Assembly (NCBI GenBank): GCA_023144035.1
Contig: JAGLGM010000002.1
Span: forward strand, 1-64,000
Source of the DNA: Candidatus Pacearchaeota archaeon
GTDB lineage: Archaea > Nanobdellota > Nanobdellia > Pacearchaeales > GW2011-AR1
DNA: 64,000 nucleotides
Reading direction: 5' to 3'
Shown here piece by piece: positions 51,151 through 60,342 of the stretch; positions within the stretch are counted from its first letter, which is position 1; each line of letters begins with the position of its first letter. The notes beneath the pieces were generated by a model, which did no database searches, was not told where the DNA came from, and saw only the letters and a list, made by a program, of their open reading frames with translations. The position numbers and the translations under genes were made by a program.

Positions 51151-52061
51151 ATCTTTTCCCATGAATTTCTTTCTTTTCTTTTCAAAGAGATTTCTTTTAA
51201 ATTTTTTATATTTTCTCGGTACGCCTTAATAAGTAATCTTGATTTTTCAAAAGGATTTTTACTTAAAATTGCTGAACCAAAATGCATTATGGTGTGCTTT
51301 AAAATATTAAAAAAATCAAAATTAAGCCATTCAAATCTGATTCCATGTTTTTTTTGAAGAAACCATTTTCCTCCATCATGTTTAAGGTTTTTTATAGAAG
51401 CACTTCCATGGTGAATTAATTTTATATTTCCCACATAAATAATTTTAAATCCTTTTTTCCCAGCTCTATAACAAAAATCTGTTTCTTCCCCATATAATGG
51501 AGAAAATTTTTCATCAAACAAACCAATCTCATTTATAACCTCTTTTTTAATTAAAAAACAAGCACCCATCATGGTTTTAAGTTCCTTGATTTGAAAGGTT
51601 TCTTTTGTTTCTAGAACATCTTGTTTAGTTTTCAAAAATTGTATTTTTCCGTTTTTAAAAAAATATTGTAAATAACCTCCAGGATAAATTAATTTACATC
51701 CAAGAATTCCAATTTTTTTATCAGATTCTGCTACATCAACCATTTTTTTTAACCAATCTTTTTCAATAAATTCTATATCATCATTTGATGAGAGAATATA
51801 ATCTGGAGCATCTTCTTTGAATATTTTTTTTATGCCTTGGTTAATAGTTTTTGAAAATCCTATATTAACTTTATTTATTGAAAGATTAACCCATTTAAAT
51901 TTTTCTTTTATTCTTTTACCAATTTCACCTTTTCCACTATCATCCATAAGGTAAACCTTATAATTTTTATAATTTGTATTCTTCTTCAGAGAAGAAAGAC
52001 ATTTTTTAAGGATTTCTTCTTGATTACATGTTAAAATAATAATTGCAACTTTTTTTTCCAT
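51147..52061 (-). CDS. Glycosyltransferase, GT2
   Basis: The 304-residue protein has IIILTCNQEEILKKCLSSL, YLMDDSGKG, a DxD-like SSNDDIEF and a GEETDFCYRAGKKGF acceptor loop, all typical of GT2 (rhamnosyltransferase-like) enzymes. The C-terminal 70 residues are basic and membrane-associating. It is coupled to the radical SAM gene by an ATGA overlap. Confidence 0.87.
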   Translation of the reverse strand: MEKKVAIIILTCNQEEILKKCLSSLKKNTNYKNYKVYLMDDSGKGEIGKRIKEKFKWVNLSINKVNIGFSKTINQGIKKIFKEDAPDYILSSNDDIEFIEKDWLKKMVDVAESDKKIGILGCKLIYPGGYLQYFFKNGKIQFLKTKQDVLETKETFQIKELKTMMGACFLIKKEVINEIGLFDEKFSPLYGEETDFCYRAGKKGFKIIYVGNIKLIHHGSASIKNLKHDGGKWFLQKKHGIRFEWLNFDFFNILKHTIMHFGSAILSKNPFEKSRLLIKAYRENIKNLKEISLKRKERNSWEKI

Positions 52062-52186
52062 CTAATTTTAGAGTTAGATGGCTTTTTAAAGATTATTCAA
52101 ATAGAAAATACTTTTACTTTTAAAAAAGGTATAATAAATTATAGAAATATTTAAGTACAAAGAAATCTCTGTTAAAAAACAATAAA

Positions 52187-52651
52187 ATGGAAAGCAATTC
52201 CTTTAAACCAATAGATGAATTAGAAATAAATGGTTATTGTTTAAAACCAGAAATAGCTCCAACTTTTGGAGATGATAGAGGTTATTTTACAGCTATTAAT
52301 TTTGAAAGTGGAATGAAAAGAGCTTATTTAATAAGAAATCATAAAGCAGGAATTATAAGGGCTTTTCATGGGCATAAAAAAGAAGAAAAAACATTTTACT
52401 GTATAAAAGGGGCTTTTAAAGTTATTTGTATTTCTATGGATTCAAGGGATTGGAAGTCATTTACAATAACTGAAAAAGGAAATAATGTCTTAAAAATTCC
52501 TTCAGGAGTTTATAATGGATTTGTTTCTTTAACAGATGATTCTGAATTATTAGTTTTAAGTAGTAGTACTTTTGAAGAAAGTATAGGAGATGATTTTAGG
52601 ATTCCTTATGATGCTTTAGGAAAAGAAGTTTGGAGAGTGGAACACAGATGA
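52187..52651 (+). CDS. RmlC-like cupin, NDP-sugar epimerase
   Basis: The 154-residue cupin has the RmlC-type active-site segment GIIRAFHGHKKEEKTFYCIK and LKIPSGVYNGFVSLTDDSEL. RmlC epimerises C3/C5 of dTDP-4-keto sugars; relatives do so on GDP-4-keto-6-deoxyheptose (DdahB-type). With the neighbouring Gmd-like and SDR reductase genes such a role is possible. Its stop overlaps the start of the next gene (ATGA). Confidence 0.75.
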   Translation: MESNSFKPIDELEINGYCLKPEIAPTFGDDRGYFTAINFESGMKRAYLIRNHKAGIIRAFHGHKKEEKTFYCIKGAFKVICISMDSRDWKSFTITEKGNNVLKIPSGVYNGFVSLTDDSELLVLSSSTFEESIGDDFRIPYDALGKEVWRVEHR

Positions 52652-54402
52652 AATTTGCAATAGTTGGAGGTTTAGGATATATTGGGCAAGTTTTACAAGA
52701 AGAATTAATAAAAGCAGGACATGAATTTAAAGTAATTGATAATGATATGATGGATTTACATGGCTGGAATGATAAATTAAATATGTTAGATTCTGAAGAT
52801 TTAATAAAAATAAAAGAGATAATAGGAGGTTGTGATGTGGTGGTAAATTTAGCAGCAATTGTAGGAGATCAAGCATGTTTAGAAGATACAAGACTAGCAA
52901 TGGAAACAAATTGTCAAGGGGTTCAAAATATTGTTGGAATATGTAATGAATTAAATAAAAAGATAATTCATACAAGTACATGTAGTCTTTATGGATTTAA
53001 TGATGAATTATTGTCTGAAAACTCTCAAGTTTTTCCTGTTGATTTTTATGGTCAAACAAAATATCAGCAAGAAAGATTTATTTTAGAAAACTCAAGAGAT
53101 TATTGTGTATTTAGATTAGGAACTGCTTATGGGTGGAGCCCTAGGATGAGATTTGATTTAGTAGTTAATACTTTTTTAGCAAAAGTTTTTTTCAAAGAAA
53201 AACTTTCTGTTTTTGGAGGAAATCAATGGAGGCCCTTTGTACATATTAGAGATGTTAGCAGAGCGATTATTTTTGCAGCAGAGAGAGAATTAAGAGGGAT
53301 TTATAATTTAAGTGTAGAAAATGTAAAAATTTCTGAATTACCTCAAAGAATGCCTCTTCAAGATATTGAAGTTGAAATAAATGAAATGAAAGAAGATCCT
53401 AGAAATTATAAAGTAGAAAATTCTAAAATTTTAAATGAAGGATTTAAATTTGAATGGAATCTTGAAAAAGGAATGGAAGAGATTGTCGAAAAGATGGTAG
53501 AAATTAAAGATTATCAAGAAGATAAATATTCTAATTATAAAATGCAAAAAGTAATTCATAAAAAAGCTGAAAAGAAAAATCCAAGAATTTTAATACTTGG
53601 AGCAAAAGGAATGGCAGGACATATAACAACTGAGTTTCTAAAAGAAAATACAAATTGGGAGATTCTCTCATTTGATAGAAGTAATTTTGAAGTAGAAGAT
53701 AGTAGAAGTTGGAAAGAAAAAATAATTCAGCTTAATTCTGAAAATCAAATAGATCAAATTATAAATCTTATTGGAATATTAAAACCCCAAGCAATGAAAG
53801 ATCCAATATTAGCTATGAAAATAAATTCATTATTCCCTCATGAGTTAGCTGCTTTATGTACTAGTCTCAATATTAAGTTGATTCATATAAGTACTGATTG
53901 TTGGGAAGATTTAGATGTTTATGGTAGAAGTAAAAGGGCAGGAGAATTAAATTATCCAGAACATTTAACTATTAGAACAAGCATAATTGGACCTGAATTA
54001 AAATCAGAAGGCTCTGGACTTTTCCATTGGTTTATGGGTCAAAAAGAAGAAGCAAATGGATTTGTAAATCATTATTGGGATGGAGTTACAACCTTAGAAT
54101 TAGCTAAAAAGATAAAAGAAATTTTAGAATCTTACCCTGAATTAAATAATACCTTAGATTTAAGAACAAAACAAAAGGTAAATAAATTCGAATTATTAAA
54201 TGATATTAAAAATGCTTTTAATAAAGATATTCTTGTAAATAGAAAAGAGACAGAAGTTATTGATAAAACAAATAATAATCCAGACATGGTTTGTGAAGAA
54301 AGCTTAAGAGAACAATTAATAGAATTAAAAGAATGGATGGTTAAACATCAAAGTTTTTATGAACAATATTTTTTAAATTCAAATTATGCAAGAATTAATT
54401 AA
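52648..54402 (+). CDS. Two-domain SDR protein: epimerase-like plus RmlD-like reductase
   Basis: The 584-residue protein contains two SDR modules: residues ~1-300 with GGLGYIGQ and catalytic YGQTK, and residues ~313-584 with LGAKGMAGH and catalytic YGRSK, preceded by STDCWE, as in RmlD/sugar-4-reductases. Fusion of an epimerase/dehydratase and a reductase suggests two consecutive steps on one nucleotide sugar. It is coupled to the RmlC-like gene. Confidence 0.85.
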   Translation: MKFAIVGGLGYIGQVLQEELIKAGHEFKVIDNDMMDLHGWNDKLNMLDSEDLIKIKEIIGGCDVVVNLAAIVGDQACLEDTRLAMETNCQGVQNIVGICNELNKKIIHTSTCSLYGFNDELLSENSQVFPVDFYGQTKYQQERFILENSRDYCVFRLGTAYGWSPRMRFDLVVNTFLAKVFFKEKLSVFGGNQWRPFVHIRDVSRAIIFAAERELRGIYNLSVENVKISELPQRMPLQDIEVEINEMKEDPRNYKVENSKILNEGFKFEWNLEKGMEEIVEKMVEIKDYQEDKYSNYKMQKVIHKKAEKKNPRILILGAKGMAGHITTEFLKENTNWEILSFDRSNFEVEDSRSWKEKIIQLNSENQIDQIINLIGILKPQAMKDPILAMKINSLFPHELAALCTSLNIKLIHISTDCWEDLDVYGRSKRAGELNYPEHLTIRTSIIGPELKSEGSGLFHWFMGQKEEANGFVNHYWDGVTTLELAKKIKEILESYPELNNTLDLRTKQKVNKFELLNDIKNAFNKDILVNRKETEVIDKTNNNPDMVCEESLREQLIELKEWMVKHQSFYEQYFLNSNYARIN

Positions 54403-55531
54403 TTAATAAATTAAGATATTTTTTCCCCCACTTTTCTAAAGATAAATTTTTAATAGTTTTTAAAGAGTTATTTATGATTTTTTTCATTTCTTTTTTATTT
54501 TTAATAGCTTTTAAAATTCTTTTACCTTCTTTAACATAGTCTCCACTAAGAATTAATCCATTTATTTTATCTTTGAATATTTCTTGATTTGCCTCTTTAT
54601 CAGTAACAATTAAACATCCAGAAGCCATAGCTTCAGAAGTTACCATTGTAGGAGCCCCTCCTTCACACCTAGACATAGAAAAGAAAATATTTGATGCATT
54701 GTAATAATAAAGAATATCTTTTCTTTGTTGAGGAGGTAAGAATATTGTAAATCTGTTGTTTAATAAATGTTTAACTTTATTTTTTTCTGCACCAATTATG
54801 ATTAATCTAAAATTATTATCTAATTTATATATTTCTTTTGATAAATTTATAACTTTATCTAACCCTTTTGTCCAAAAACCTCCTCTTCCAACATATAAAC
54901 CATAAATCTTTTTTTCATCCAAAATTAGTTTTTTTCTTACCTTTTTTTTATCTCTTAATTTAAAATCTTTTAGATCTACGCCTGTTCTTATAACATCTAT
55001 ATTTTTTCTAGTTCCATGTAAATTAATAAGATCATTTTTTACATGTTCAGAAACACAAATTACTTGATTAGCTTTTTTCATAGGAAACCTTTCAATAAAA
55101 TAAGGAATAATTAATATAGGGTAAAATAAGATTCTTTTTAATTTATTAAATCTTTTTAAATGATTTTTATAAAAATGATATGTAGACCCGTGATAAGTGT
55201 GAATTAATTTAGTATTTTTTTTAGAAGATTCCATCCATAAACCTGTAAACCCATGAGAATTAAGAAGATTAAATTTATTTCTTTTTAAAAAATTTCTAAC
55301 TTTAAATTCAAAAATAAAATTTCCAATAAAAGAAATGTCAGGAGCTTTTATTTGAAAAAAATTAACTTCTTTATCTATCTTTTTTTTATTTTCTGAGCCT
55401 TTATAGATTAAAGAAAGATTTACATCTTTACTTAAACAGGAAATCAAATTCTTTTGATATAATGCTAGCCCTCCCAAAAAATTAGGATCTGAGGCAAGAA
55501 TTATACCCACATTTAATTTATTTTTTTTCAT
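54395..55531 (-). CDS. Glycosyltransferase, GT4
   Basis: The 378-residue protein has the GT-B layout: the start has GGLALYQKNLISCLS, the donor domain GLYVGRGGFWTKGLDKVINL, and the EX7E-like ASNIFFSMSRCEGGAPTMVT then SEAMASGCLIVTD. It is convergent with the 52648 gene (8-bp overlap). Confidence 0.87.
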   Translation of the reverse strand: MKKNKLNVGIILASDPNFLGGLALYQKNLISCLSKDVNLSLIYKGSENKKKIDKEVNFFQIKAPDISFIGNFIFEFKVRNFLKRNKFNLLNSHGFTGLWMESSKKNTKLIHTYHGSTYHFYKNHLKRFNKLKRILFYPILIIPYFIERFPMKKANQVICVSEHVKNDLINLHGTRKNIDVIRTGVDLKDFKLRDKKKVRKKLILDEKKIYGLYVGRGGFWTKGLDKVINLSKEIYKLDNNFRLIIIGAEKNKVKHLLNNRFTIFLPPQQRKDILYYYNASNIFFSMSRCEGGAPTMVTSEAMASGCLIVTDKEANQEIFKDKINGLILSGDYVKEGKRILKAIKNKKEMKKIINNSLKTIKNLSLEKWGKKYLNLLIN

Positions 55532-55532
55532 A

Positions 55533-56489
55533 TTAATACCAAATTTTAATTTTAATTTTTCTATCTAACCTTTTTTTGTAAATAAGTTTTAGATGGCTTA
55601 ACATATACCAATAACCTTTCATTAAAATTACTATATTTTTAAGAAAATTATCTTTAAATTTAGCGTTTTTTATTGTAACATTTCCTTTTTCATTTTTTTT
55701 CTTTAAAAACGTAACTAAAGGCAAATAAAATAGAACTCTTATAATTCCATAATGTAATTTCATATTTATTAAAGAGAAAATTATGTCATTTTTGAGCCTT
55801 ACATAATTTCTTTTAAGCTCAGCATCTCTATTTATAGTTACACCCTTATAATGAACTATTTTTATATCTGTTCTAGAAACAAGTTTAAAACCAGCTTTTT
55901 TAACTCTCATACAATAATCTGTTTCATCTAAAAGATAAGGAGTAAATATTTCATCAAATAAACCCACTTTTTTTATAACTTTTCTACTAGCTAAGAAAAA
56001 AGCAGTAATATGGTCAAATTCTACTAATCCTGTTGCTTCTTTATCTAAAGTAATTAAGGGTCCTTTAAAATATCCTCCTACATTTTGAGAAATTCCATCT
56101 TCATAAATCGGATTTGTTCCAACAAGCCCAATTTTAGGATCTGATTCAGCTGTTTTCACAACTTCAGACAACCAATTTTTATCAATTATTATTATGTCAT
56201 CATTAAGAAGGAAATAATAATCTGGATCATACTTTTTCAAAGAATATTTTATTGCAGAATTACATCCCCCTGCAAAATAAATATTTGCATTGTTTTCAAT
56301 TAAATCAACCCATTTATAATCTTTTTTTATCATTTCATTAGATCCATTTGTACTTCCATTATCTGAGATAATTACTTTGTAATTATTATAATCTGTAACT
56401 TTTTTTAAAGAGTCTAAACATCCTCTTAAAAGTTTTAAATCTGAATTATAAGTTACAATTAGTATTGCCACTTTTGGTTGTTTTTTCAT
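55533..56489 (-). CDS. Glycosyltransferase, GT2 (rhamnosyltransferase-like)
   Basis: The 318-residue protein has ILIVTYNSDLKLLRGCLDSL, VIISDNGSTNGS, the DxD-equivalent LLNDDIIII and the LLDETDYCMRVKKAGF loop. A basic C-terminus with a hydrophobic region (about 243-270) suggests membrane association. It lies 1 bp upstream of the GT4 gene. Confidence 0.87.
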   Translation of the reverse strand: MKKQPKVAILIVTYNSDLKLLRGCLDSLKKVTDYNNYKVIISDNGSTNGSNEMIKKDYKWVDLIENNANIYFAGGCNSAIKYSLKKYDPDYYFLLNDDIIIIDKNWLSEVVKTAESDPKIGLVGTNPIYEDGISQNVGGYFKGPLITLDKEATGLVEFDHITAFFLASRKVIKKVGLFDEIFTPYLLDETDYCMRVKKAGFKLVSRTDIKIVHYKGVTINRDAELKRNYVRLKNDIIFSLINMKLHYGIIRVLFYLPLVTFLKKKNEKGNVTIKNAKFKDNFLKNIVILMKGYWYMLSHLKLIYKKRLDRKIKIKIWY

Positions 56490-57130
56490 TTTATTTTTTT
56501 AAAAACTTTTGTAGTGTGTTTACCTCCAAGATATTGGTAATTTTGATTTGAAAATAAATAATCTTCGAGAAAATCATTAACACCTTTTAAATTAGTATCG
56601 TGGAATGCAATAATTCCTCCTTTTTTAAGATATTTACACCATTGGAAATCTGTTTTAACTCCTTCATAAGTATGTAAACCATCAACAAAAATAGAATTTA
56701 TTATTTTTTTATTTATATTTTTATTCCAAAAATTAAATGCTTCATCAGAAGTTAAAGGAAAAAGCATAATTTTTCTTCCGAGAGTATTTTTAATAAATCT
56801 TAAGTAAACATCCTCAGGATATTCACCTAATAAAGTTCCTGTTTCTGAATCTCCAATATAAGGATCAATTCCAATAACAAAATTATTTTTAGATAACCTC
56901 CTTGTAGTTTGTCCACCAAAAATACCTATCTCCAAGATTATCCCATTTTTCCCCATATATTCCAATAAAAATCTTAATTCTTCTCCAGCAACCCCTTCTT
57001 CATTAAGATTTATTTTTTTTGCTTTTTTAAGTATTTTATGGATTGCCCTATATAAAAAAGGAAATTTTAGGAGAGTTTTTTTTAAGTTAATTCTCAATTT
57101 AGAACTTGTTTGAGGTTGTTTAGATTTCAT
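56486..57130 (-). CDS. Class I SAM-dependent methyltransferase
   Basis: The 214-residue protein has motif I ILEIGIFGGQTTRRL, FVIGIDPYIGDS and the Methyltransf_24-type IFVDGLHTYEGVKTDFQWCK. It is broadly similar to the 40596 gene product but with a longer N-terminus. Likely a sugar O-methyltransferase by context. Confidence 0.8.
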   Translation of the reverse strand: MKSKQPQTSSKLRINLKKTLLKFPFLYRAIHKILKKAKKINLNEEGVAGEELRFLLEYMGKNGIILEIGIFGGQTTRRLSKNNFVIGIDPYIGDSETGTLLGEYPEDVYLRFIKNTLGRKIMLFPLTSDEAFNFWNKNINKKIINSIFVDGLHTYEGVKTDFQWCKYLKKGGIIAFHDTNLKGVNDFLEDYLFSNQNYQYLGGKHTTKVFKKIK

Positions 57131-57138
57131 TTTAAAAC

Positions 57139-57990
57139 TTATAGTCCAGGAATCTTTTTATTTTTCCCTGTATAATATCCATAAAGATAAGGCATTGCCC
57201 TCATAAATCTTAGAACATTGCTTTTGAAAGACAATCCTAAATCTGCAAATTTAATTTTTCTCCCTTTATTTTTAGATTGAAGTAATTTAGGATAAACTTT
57301 ATTTTCTACAAGTTTTCTAGTGGTTACTCCATATCTATAGGTTTTTTTAAAAAGATTTGTCCAACTCCAAGGTTCTTGATGAAATATTGCTGGTTTTTCT
57401 TCATTTCCAATTTTTCCTAATTTTTTAGATAATTTGTAGGCTTCAAGATAAATAATTGCATGGTCATGAGCAACACACAAAGGAAGTATTTTTTTAGGCA
57501 TATTTTCAAATGCCTTTATTAGAATATCTTTCTTATAAAATCTTGGTAAAATCACTCCTCCAATAGGATTTATAAAATCTTTTGAATATTTTTGAACTAA
57601 TTCTCTATCAGCATCATATAATATTTCAAGTAATCTTTTTGGTTTCCAACTTCTTTCATAAAACCAAGCCATATCAAATTCTTTCATAGATTTAACAGAA
57701 TTTTTAATTGTGTTTGAATCTAAAATGTGATCAGAATCAACTAGTGCAATAAATTTTCCTTTAGCCTTTTTAACTCCTATACCTCTAGCACCCAATAATG
57801 TTCCCTCATATTGGAAAACTTTTACATTTTTAAATTCATTAATTATCTCTAATGTTCCATCAGTACTGTTACTATCAATTATAATTATTTCAATATTTTC
57901 ATAAGTTTGTTTTTTAACACTTTCAAGAGTTTTTCTTAAGGTTTTCTTATTATTATATGTAGGTATTGTTATTGAAACTAATTCTTTCAT
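57139..57990 (-). CDS. Glycosyltransferase, GT2
   Basis: The 283-residue protein has SITIPTYNNKKTLRKTLESV, IIIDSNSTDGT, DxD-type ALVDSDHIL, and a MAWFYER loop. The C-terminal part has basic residues and no membrane segment. First gene of a leftward run (GT2-MT-GT2-GT4). Confidence 0.86.
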   Translation of the reverse strand: MKELVSITIPTYNNKKTLRKTLESVKKQTYENIEIIIIDSNSTDGTLEIINEFKNVKVFQYEGTLLGARGIGVKKAKGKFIALVDSDHILDSNTIKNSVKSMKEFDMAWFYERSWKPKRLLEILYDADRELVQKYSKDFINPIGGVILPRFYKKDILIKAFENMPKKILPLCVAHDHAIIYLEAYKLSKKLGKIGNEEKPAIFHQEPWSWTNLFKKTYRYGVTTRKLVENKVYPKLLQSKNKGRKIKFADLGLSFKSNVLRFMRAMPYLYGYYTGKNKKIPGL

Positions 57991-58102
57991 TTAAATAATT
58001 CTTTAAAATTCTTTATAAATTTTTGTGTGCTCTTATTTAAAAGTGTGTTGATACAATATTTTAAAAATCTTTTAAATTAAGTATGTTTTCTATTTTAGAA
58101 AT

Positions 58103-58113
58103 CTTTATAAAAT
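58103..58113 (+). promoter_or_regulatory. TATA element for the GDP-mannose dehydratase gene
   Basis: CTTTATAAAAT in the context AGAAATCTTTATAAA lies 20-30 bases before the ATG at 58133; the same context precedes the gene at 38545. Confidence 0.55.
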
Positions 58114-58132
58114 AAATTCTTTTAAGTCTTTT

Positions 58133-59176
58133 ATGAAAAAAGCATTGATAACAGGAATAACAGGGCAAGATGGAAGTTACCTTGCAGAATTTCTCTTAGA
58201 AAAAGGATATGAAGTATATGGAATGTATAGGAGAACAAGTATGGATTCTTTAGGAAGAGTAGGTCATTTAAAAAAACAAATAAAATTAGTAGAAGGAGAT
58301 TTAACAGATATTGGCTCAATGATTAATCTTTTGAAGGAAATAAGGCCAGACGAAGTGTATAATCTTGCAGCACAATCTTTTATTCCAGCATCTTGGACAC
58401 AACCTATCTCAACAGCTGAAATTTCTGGGATGGGTGTTTTAAGATTATTAGAAGCTATAAGACATGTTGATAATAAAATAAAATTTTATCAAGCATCAAC
58501 TTCAGAATTATTTGGGAAAGTAAGAGAAATGCCTCAAACAGAAGAAACCTCTTTTTATCCTAGAAGTCCTTATGCAGTATCAAAAGTATTTGGACATTTT
58601 ATAACAAAAAATTATCGAGAGAGTTATAATCTGTTTGCATGTAGCGGGATTTTGTTTAATCATGAATCGCCTAGAAGAGGAAAACAATTTGTTACTAGGA
58701 AAATAAGCCATTCTGTTGCAAAAATAAAATTAGGATATCAAGATTATTTTGAAATGGGAAATATTGATGCAAAAAGAGATTGGGGATTTGCAGGAGATTA
58801 TGTAGAGGCAATGTGGTTAATGTTGCAACAAGAAAAACCAAATGATTATGTGATTTCTACAGGGGAAACAAAATCTGTAAGAGAATTTATAGAGGAAGCA
58901 TTTAATGTTGTTAATATGCCTATTCAATGGGAAGGAGAAGGCCTAAATGAAGTTGGAAAATATAATGGAAAAGTAGTAATTAAAGTAAATCCTCAATTTT
59001 ACAGGCCAGCAGAAGTACAAATTTTGTTAGGAAATCCAGAAAAAGCAAGAAGAGAATTAGGTTGGGAGTGCAAAACCAAATTTAAGGAGTTAGTTAGGAT
59101 AATGGTTGAAGCAGATTTAAAAGAACTTTCTGAAAGAGGTCTGACAAATAGAGATAAAGGACCTTTAGATTCCTAA
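58133..59176 (+). CDS. gmd: GDP-mannose 4,6-dehydratase homologue (Gmd/DmhA type)
   Basis: The 347-residue protein matches Gmd throughout: GITGQDGSYLAEFLLEKGYE, YRRTSMDSLGRV, NLAAQSFIPASW, catalytic TSELFGKV and YAVSK, NHESPRRGKQFVTRKI and RDWGFAGDYVEAMW. Gmd makes GDP-4-keto-6-deoxymannose; closely related enzymes act instead on GDP-D-glycero-D-manno-heptose. Since the cluster has a GDP-heptose pathway, the substrate is open. It has its own promoter and stands alone, divergent from the GT2 gene at 57990. Confidence 0.93.
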   Translation: MKKALITGITGQDGSYLAEFLLEKGYEVYGMYRRTSMDSLGRVGHLKKQIKLVEGDLTDIGSMINLLKEIRPDEVYNLAAQSFIPASWTQPISTAEISGMGVLRLLEAIRHVDNKIKFYQASTSELFGKVREMPQTEETSFYPRSPYAVSKVFGHFITKNYRESYNLFACSGILFNHESPRRGKQFVTRKISHSVAKIKLGYQDYFEMGNIDAKRDWGFAGDYVEAMWLMLQQEKPNDYVISTGETKSVREFIEEAFNVVNMPIQWEGEGLNEVGKYNGKVVIKVNPQFYRPAEVQILLGNPEKARRELGWECKTKFKELVRIMVEADLKELSERGLTNRDKGPLDS

Positions 59177-59192
59177 ATATAATGCATAGAAT

Positions 59193-60341
59193 TTAATTTT
59201 CTAAAAATTTATCAATATCATATATAAAATTATTAGTTTTTATTTCTTGTTTGTGGTTTTTTCTCCCTTTTTTATTTGAAAAATTTTCAAGAGCCTTAAA
59301 AATTTCTTTGACCATTTTATCTTTTTCATGCATTTCTTTTATTTTATAAAATCCTTTGTGATCTTTAATTAAATCAATATACCCTCCTTCATTAACTGCT
59401 ATTAAAGGTTTTCCTGCAGATAAAATTTCTAGAGGGACTATCCCAAAATCTTCAGAATATCCTAAGAACATTCCCACACTACAATTAGAAACTAGGTTTT
59501 CTAGTTCTTTTTCACCCACTTCTGTCAAAATCTCAACATTTTTAGTAGATTTTGATAATCTCATTAATTTTTTACAATATTCTTTATTTTCAGGAGTTCC
59601 AACAATAAATAATTTCTTTTGAGGATATTTTTTAACAAATTTTTTCCAAGCTAGAATTAATAAATCTTGTCTTTTTGGAGGATTTAATCTAGAATAATAT
59701 AAAAAATAATTTTTGTCTTTTATTTTTAGTTTATTGAACCTTGAAAATTCTACAGGAGGATAAATAATCTCTATTTTTTTGTTATTAATTAATTTATGTT
59801 CTTCTCCTCTTTTTTTACTCAAGTGAGAAATAAAAGCAACCTTATCAAATTTTTTCCAAGCGAATTTTTCAAAAAATTTGTAAATTTTTACAGAAGTTAA
59901 ATAAAAGATTTTTGAGACTTTACTTGGATATCTATTTTTTAAGTTCCATTTAACAATTTTTTTATTTGCATCTCTTAAAGGAGTATAAACATATCCATAT
60001 GTTTTACCTTTTTTATAATTTCTAAAGATTACAAATTCTGCTAACCCAGAAGTTGAAATTAAGAATCTGTCATACCTTTCTAAAGGTATTTTTTTAAAAA
60101 TACTTATTGGAAAAAATAATCCTCTCAATATATGGTATCTTGAAATTTTCTCCCCCCATTTAGGGTTCAAAACTTTTATTTTATATTTTTTAAATTCTTT
60201 AAATGTATTTTCTTTATCATAAACCCAAGTATATAAATCAATTTTGTGTTTTGATTTTTCTAAAATTTCTAATACAACTTTTTCTGCTCCCCCTCTACTT
60301 TTAATCCAAGGGTGAAAAAGAGCAATTTTTTTCTTAGGCAT
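59193..60341 (-). CDS. Glycosyltransferase, GT4
   Basis: The 382-residue protein starts FHPWIKSRGGAEKVVLEILE, and has IYPPVEFSRFNKLK, FLYYSRLNPPKRQDLLILAW, and the EX7E-type GYSEDFGIVPLEILSAGKPL. This is the mannosyltransferase-like GT4 type (the RGGAEKV start resembles Alg2/PimB-like enzymes). It lies 1 bp after the oligosaccharyltransferase gene on the same strand. Confidence 0.88.
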   Translation of the reverse strand: MPKKKIALFHPWIKSRGGAEKVVLEILEKSKHKIDLYTWVYDKENTFKEFKKYKIKVLNPKWGEKISRYHILRGLFFPISIFKKIPLERYDRFLISTSGLAEFVIFRNYKKGKTYGYVYTPLRDANKKIVKWNLKNRYPSKVSKIFYLTSVKIYKFFEKFAWKKFDKVAFISHLSKKRGEEHKLINNKKIEIIYPPVEFSRFNKLKIKDKNYFLYYSRLNPPKRQDLLILAWKKFVKKYPQKKLFIVGTPENKEYCKKLMRLSKSTKNVEILTEVGEKELENLVSNCSVGMFLGYSEDFGIVPLEILSAGKPLIAVNEGGYIDLIKDHKGFYKIKEMHEKDKMVKEIFKALENFSNKKGRKNHKQEIKTNNFIYDIDKFLEN

Positions 60342-60342
60342 T

